NCBI RefSeq assembly: GCF_030848805.1
Contig: NC_092368.1
Span: 6,420,441 to 6,484,440, forward strand
Reading direction: 5' to 3'
Length of the DNA: 64,000 bases
DNA from: Temnothorax longispinosus
Lineage: Eukaryota > Arthropoda > Insecta > Hymenoptera > Formicidae
Below, in pieces: positions 59,513 through 64,000 of this stretch (position 1 is the first letter of the stretch; each line of letters starts with the position of its first letter). Below the pieces are notes generated by a model that saw only the letters and a program-made list of their open reading frames with translations, made no database searches and had not been told where the DNA came from. The position numbers were made by a program, and so were the translations under genes.

Positions 59513-59622
59513 ATCCCAGGTAACACAATGTCCAAAATCGGGATATAAGACGTCTTAAAGACGTCTTAATGGCATCTTAAAACGTCATATGTCCCGATTT
59601 TGGACACTGTGTTATCTGGGAT
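59513..59622. mobile_element. CCCAGG-type MITE, short copy 2
   Basis: 110-bp near-perfect hairpin with ends ATCCCAGGTAACACAATGTC and the inverse ATCCCAGATAACACAGTGTC. The centre contains GACGTCTTAAAGACGTCTTA. Related to 55880 and, by its tip, to the 843-bp element at 30930. Confidence 0.75.
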
Positions 59623-62162
59623 GGTTTTTCTCGCAATGCACGTGTTTTCTACTCTCCCGAAATGCGAATTTAAAAATAATTTAGATAAGAACGAGACAAA
59701 TTTGATTTAAATTATTCGAAAATAATCGTGCTCTTTCGACAGCGTTCGAGAATTCGGTGATATCTTTTGGGCCCGAAGAAAACCCGAACGCTCGAATAGC
59801 TTACGTAGCGAGGCGGCGCGCGGCGCGGCGTGGCGGATACGGTATTCCACCGTAAATCACCACCGTAGCACGTCGAAGGTTATCGCGTAAATTGTCGGAG
59901 ATCGTTCGATCGTAACACAACGGATGAGCGTCTTCCCGACAATGAATACCGCCTGATAATACGTCGCCGTGTCCGCCGAAATTTTCCAGAAAATTAAAAC
60001 GCGAGACCGAACATTTCCTGCCGCTGTTTACGTCGCCCTTGACACTTTATCCGATAAGCGGGTACTTTTCTCTTCGCGCGTCAAGAGCACCGAGTATATC
60101 TGTACTGATAATAAAAGCAAATTAATGCTCGATAATATGAATAAATGGCAATCAAAATGGCGTGCTGTTTTCGAACGTTCTCCAACAAAAACATTTCGAT
60201 AAGAGCACTGGAACTTTTAATAGTTCCTCCATATATGTGTACTATATATCTATAATAATATAAAAAGAATTGCAAACTATTAAAATTCTCAGAACTCTTA
60301 TCTAAATGTTCATATAATTCTGAATAACATATTTATTATATAATATATATAAAACTCTCACATATACATATATAACATATATGCATTATATGTGTATGTA
60401 TAATATACCATAACTCATGGAATAGCGAGAACGTGCGGCAGAGAGAAACAGCAATAGCGTTACGATAAGTTACTGCAGTAGCATTATCGATATCGGATAC
60501 GACCGCGCGCTATTAAAAGATAGAGAAACGACTTTGTTATTATGCAGCGTAATTCTCGCGAAATTCACGTATCACCGAGTAAATGAAAAATTGTCCTGAA
60601 AATTGCGCCTCGCGTTCCGCGCGAAACGGCATTTCGTCACTTTCGGCGGATTGTAGGTCGATATATTGTCATGTTTGCTGGGCAATAATGCGCGCGTTAA
60701 CACAATACGAGCGTGCGTTTACGAATCGAATGTGCGTGGGGCTGCAAATTTTCGACACCGACGCATCCGCTCGGCGATTAATTACAATCGCGTCAAGATA
60801 CGATCCAAAAATACGAATAACGAATTCGTCGTGACTACGCGTCGTGAGAAACTTCGCATAAACTTATTTATATTCATTCGAGACGTGAAAGAGAATATGT
60901 GTTAAAGTAAATGAAATAAACAAAATGTCGAAATGTAAGGAAATATATTGAGAATTTTGTAATTTTTATATTTTCGAAAAAATATTGATGCAGCGCGCAT
61001 CACATTCCTATCCTTTTTTCAACGTATTTTGAAATGACGAACCTATATGAAAAATTTCGGCATTGAATACGAATTTCTTCGTGAAATACTCGGGAGGCTC
61101 GAAAAAATCGAAAGCTAATGATTCCCGATAATATCGTGCATTATGCAACTCCGCTGTATTGCTCAATCTCCTAGGCAGCCCGGGCAGCGTCTGGCTGCGT
61201 TACTGTTCGTGCGTTTACGCGTCAAGGCTTGACGAAATCGTAATATCCATCAAGAGCAATCGCATGAGCGCTCGATAACGGGAGAAAGTGTATTGTGAGA
61301 TCCGTGGAGCCGTGTCTCGCTTCCACCTCAAATCACCCCGATCTTGATTTGACAGCTGGATTGGCCCCAATCTGACATGTGCGTGCGCGCGCGCAGCCAC
61401 GAGCGGGAATTCTTGGCATTGAAGAGAGCAAAGCAGGAAAAATGGGATATCCCGATTCGATTATCTTTATCCGCACGCGCACATGTTGACGTCTCTTACT
61501 TTCTCCCTCTTCCTTCTTTTCCTATCTCGCCTCGCCTCGCGTTGACAGAGCTTCCAATTTTTTTTTTCTACAGAAACGGCAATCAGTCGTGACTTATAGT
61601 CTGGTAGTCGAGTATTTCAGAATCGTCGAACGAGACATTAGCGTCAGCCTCGGTAATGACGTTTAATCTTGATCGATGATTCTGAAACTTCCTCGCCATG
61701 AATCGTAACGTAAATCGCGTTGCGTTATATGTGCATCCCATAAGATGCAATTTACCACGAACATTGCACATTATAATGATATACCACATTTCGTCGTATT
61801 TTTATCTAGCATATTTAGCAAGTATAAATCTTATAAAGCGTATAAAAATATATATTTTTATCTTTTTCGAAAGCTCAGATAATATATCATTATTTTATCT
61901 TGCGTAAACTTATTTATATATTTATAGCACACACTGTAGACGTGATATAACTAAATCCTCACGTCGTGTTTTTCACAGATAGAGATTATATACAGTATTA
62001 TATGTACAGTACTGTAAGCTCTTAATGTGTTAAAGATATTAATTTCTTTAGCTACTTGTCTTATCATTTATTACAAGCTTGTATTTACTTTCTTTCGTTC
62101 ATGATCACGGAAAGGATAGGAAGAACCGGACGATGCTCGCGTGGGAAGGGCATTTCCTGCTT
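59623..62162. other. dimm upstream region or 5' intron
   Basis: CpG-rich at 59740-60080 and 60560-60860, AT-rich elsewhere. A strong acceptor-like tract (T-rich, CTACAG) ends at about 61574, so a non-coding dimm exon may start there. No coding exon recognised. Confidence 0.35.
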
Positions 62163-62191
62163 TCTTTTCTACCGCACAGGTTTTTTTGAAG
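62163..62191 (+). promoter_or_regulatory. splice acceptor and short 5' UTR of the first dimm coding exon
   Basis: A pyrimidine-rich tract followed by CACAG at 62179 makes a good acceptor just before the ATG at 62192. The frame has no stop above this ATG as far as 62141, but the acceptor makes the 62192 start the natural choice. It implies that dimm transcription begins in one or more upstream non-coding exons. Confidence 0.5.
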
Positions 62192-63658
62192 ATGAACGGT
62201 TTGTTACAGGGGGACCGAGCTGTGATTTCGATCAGGATAATGCGAAGCCTTGATAGGCTATCGGGTAGCGACCAAGACTGCGGTGATCGGGAAATGTACA
62301 TCGACCTGGACGACGCCTCCGTCGACTCGCTTACCGGGAAACGTACTCGCCACCATGTCGCGGAGGTATATCATCTATTCTCTCTCCACTCTGTCGTTTC
62401 CCTTCTTTATCGCACTCAGCTGCGCGTTATCTCACCTGAGGCTTTTAAAGTTCCATTTACTCCGAATAAGAAAAGATACTCGACCCACATAAGTCACCAT
62501 TATCATGCCGAATTGATAAGATTTAAGGTTTTTCCGGCACCGTGCACTTTTCGATTTGTATAAGCTCAACGCAATTTGCAATAGATAATAATTCGTGACG
62601 AGAGACACGAGTACGGTGTTTGGTGTGCGATGCGGTGTAAGCGAAATCAATTAGTTATACGATCGAATTCGATGAATAGATAATAAATCAGATCCAGAAA
62701 TAAATCGTTAAATATAACAGATGACGTCTCATTACTAGCTATCCGAATTGAGTAAATAATCTTTTTTATCAGTGTTGTGCAGCACCGAAGAAAATTGCTA
62801 ACATTTTATCAGTCGGGTTTCATCGGTTAAACGCTTAAACGTTTACAATTAGACAAATACTCGCGAAGCGCGTTCTTGAAAGGAGAGACAAGAAGGTAAA
62901 ACGAGACAAAAGTTAAATGAATTCCTTTATTGATGAAAATAGCATGGTAAGATCTTCTCATCTAGATTAGATTAGAAAATACCATTATGTAACACCGGTA
63001 ACACGTTATCGCGCATTAATATAATCAACTTTGCTCGTGTCGATTATATTCGGATGTAGGCGCACTTATGGATATAATAAAACATCCTCTGTGAAATATA
63101 CATTCGTAAGCTAATTCTTTCTTTTCTTATAAAAAGTAATTAAGAAAAATTAATAATATGTATTTCTTAACGTGTTGTTAAAATGAGACCGAAACAAAGA
63201 ATTTGTATTGTAATAAGATATTTATATTATCGCGTCATGCATAAAATATACATGAGATATTTACAAGCATTCTGTGTTTCTTGAATTGATTGAGGCGTCG
63301 CAATACCAATGCAATTTTCAAATGTAAATTGTTTCTTCCTGAGAAGTCCTGAAATGGAAATTCGCTCGTATATCTATCATCGTGCGCATCGTGCCGCGCT
63401 ATGAAACCTCCGTGGCAAATATTTGACAAAGATCTGTCTATCCTTTTATGAACCGGACGAAAATAGGTGGGCGAGGAGAGCGACAGCAGCGGGAGCGAGA
63501 GGAGCCCGAAGCAGGCGAAGAGAAGAAATCGCGGTAGCGCGCCGCCGGCCACGAGGAGACGGAAAAGCGGAATTTCCGCTCGCGAGAGGAACTTGAGGAG
63601 GCTCGAAAGTAACGAGAGAGAGAGAATGAGAATGCACTCCCTCAACGATGCCTTTGAG
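62192..63658 (+). CDS. dimm: bHLH transcription factor Dimmed/Mist1 (bHLHa15), 5' part
   Basis: Dimmed is the insect Mist1-class bHLH activator of the neuroendocrine secretory programme, acting in the nucleus of peptidergic cells. Coding exon A is 62192-62365 (58 codons), entered after an acceptor at 62179 with 12 nt of 5' UTR, starting MNGLLQGDRAV. Exon B is 63467-63658 (64 codons). Both junctions are phase 0 (GAG|GTATAT; AATAG|GTGGGC; GAG|GTAACA). Exon A has an acidic patch (YIDLDDASVDS); exon B starts serine/acidic (GEESDSSGSE), then a basic stretch, then ARERNLRRLESNERERM followed by RMHSLNDAF. That is the Dimm/Mist1 basic region and start of helix 1, with the E-box-reading NERER core. 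The reading stops at the donor after helix 1 begins; loop, helix 2 and the remainder lie right of the window. Upstream non-coding exons are likely. Confidence 0.88.
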
Positions 63659-64000
63659 GTAACAGTTTATTGCTTCCTCCAGGCAGCTTTCGCTTCATCG
63701 CGTCGATGAGCGCGACGAACTTTGCTAAAAACTTTCGAAGAACGAGAGACTTTCGCTACGGAACATTAAATTGCGAACAATAAGAGTGAAAATAATCAAG
63801 TACGATCGATCTTTATCCCATAAACACATTCACCTGTGAGATTGCTAACAATAAGTAACAAAAATAGTATACATTCAAAATAGAGGAAGTTCGGGTATTT
63901 TGAACCTAAGCCTTTTTTAATATAACTGGAAACTATTAAAGATAGCTGAACTTTGTTTACGTCGAGTCGTAATGCCAAATGTTTTGTTACCAATGTGTTT
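63659..64000 (+). other. dimm intron (5' part)
   Basis: Begins with the donor GTAACA after the bHLH exon and runs to the window edge. The sequence is AT-rich. I see no further exon; the helix-2 exon must lie to the right. Confidence 0.6.

Noticed and set aside
1..64000. CRISPR arrays, bacterial operons, tRNA and rRNA genes
   Set aside because: No direct-repeat/spacer arrays; spliced eukaryotic genes throughout; no cloverleaf with A and B box motifs or rRNA-like stretch was found by eye.

Overview
This 64-kb window looks like insect nuclear DNA, probably from an ant or another hymenopteran. Genes are split by spliceosomal introns. CpG-rich blocks alternate with AT-rich blocks full of small DNA transposons. 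The two genes I can identify are insect families: a Cdc20/Fizzy relative resembling Cortex, and the bHLH factor Dimmed. Nothing suggests bacterial, viral or organellar DNA. The species assignment is inference.

Gene 1 (+ strand) is a Cdc20/Fizzy-family APC/C activator. I rebuilt nine short exons between 17006 and 23144, each with a GT/AG intron and matching phase. They encode a C-box (DRFLPCR), a KILRFSG motif and about seven WD blades. A tenth exon at 37764-37945 has the matching phase and is followed by AATAAA, so the gene may end there after a 14.6-kb intron. The model totals 535 codons including the stop. Gene 2 (+ strand, right edge) is the 5' part of dimmed/Mist1: coding exons at 62192-62365 and 63467-63658, the second ending inside the bHLH domain. 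The rest lies beyond the window.

Layout: 1-14800 is CpG-rich intergenic DNA with two copies of a MITE built from GAGTG/CACTC palindromes. 14804-16905 is a transposon block holding a LINE 3' end. 17006-23144 is the Cdc20-like gene, with MITEs in its introns. 23145-37763 is the probable last intron, packed with nested palindromic elements and a hAT element with a perfect 8-bp target duplication. 38-44 kb is gene-poor. 44061-47685 is a 3.6-kb hAT element with perfect target duplications and three later insertions. 47.7-62 kb is a gene-poor, partly CpG-rich region upstream of dimmed, containing a microRNA-like hairpin at 54912-54977.

Most open reading frames in the CpG-rich blocks overlap on both strands and carry no recognisable domain. 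I treat them as chance openings. The most distinctive features are the GAGTG/CACTC MITE family (five long copies plus a short relative), the ordered nest of insertions in 28.4-37.2 kb, the pre-miRNA-like hairpin and the divergent Cdc20-family gene.
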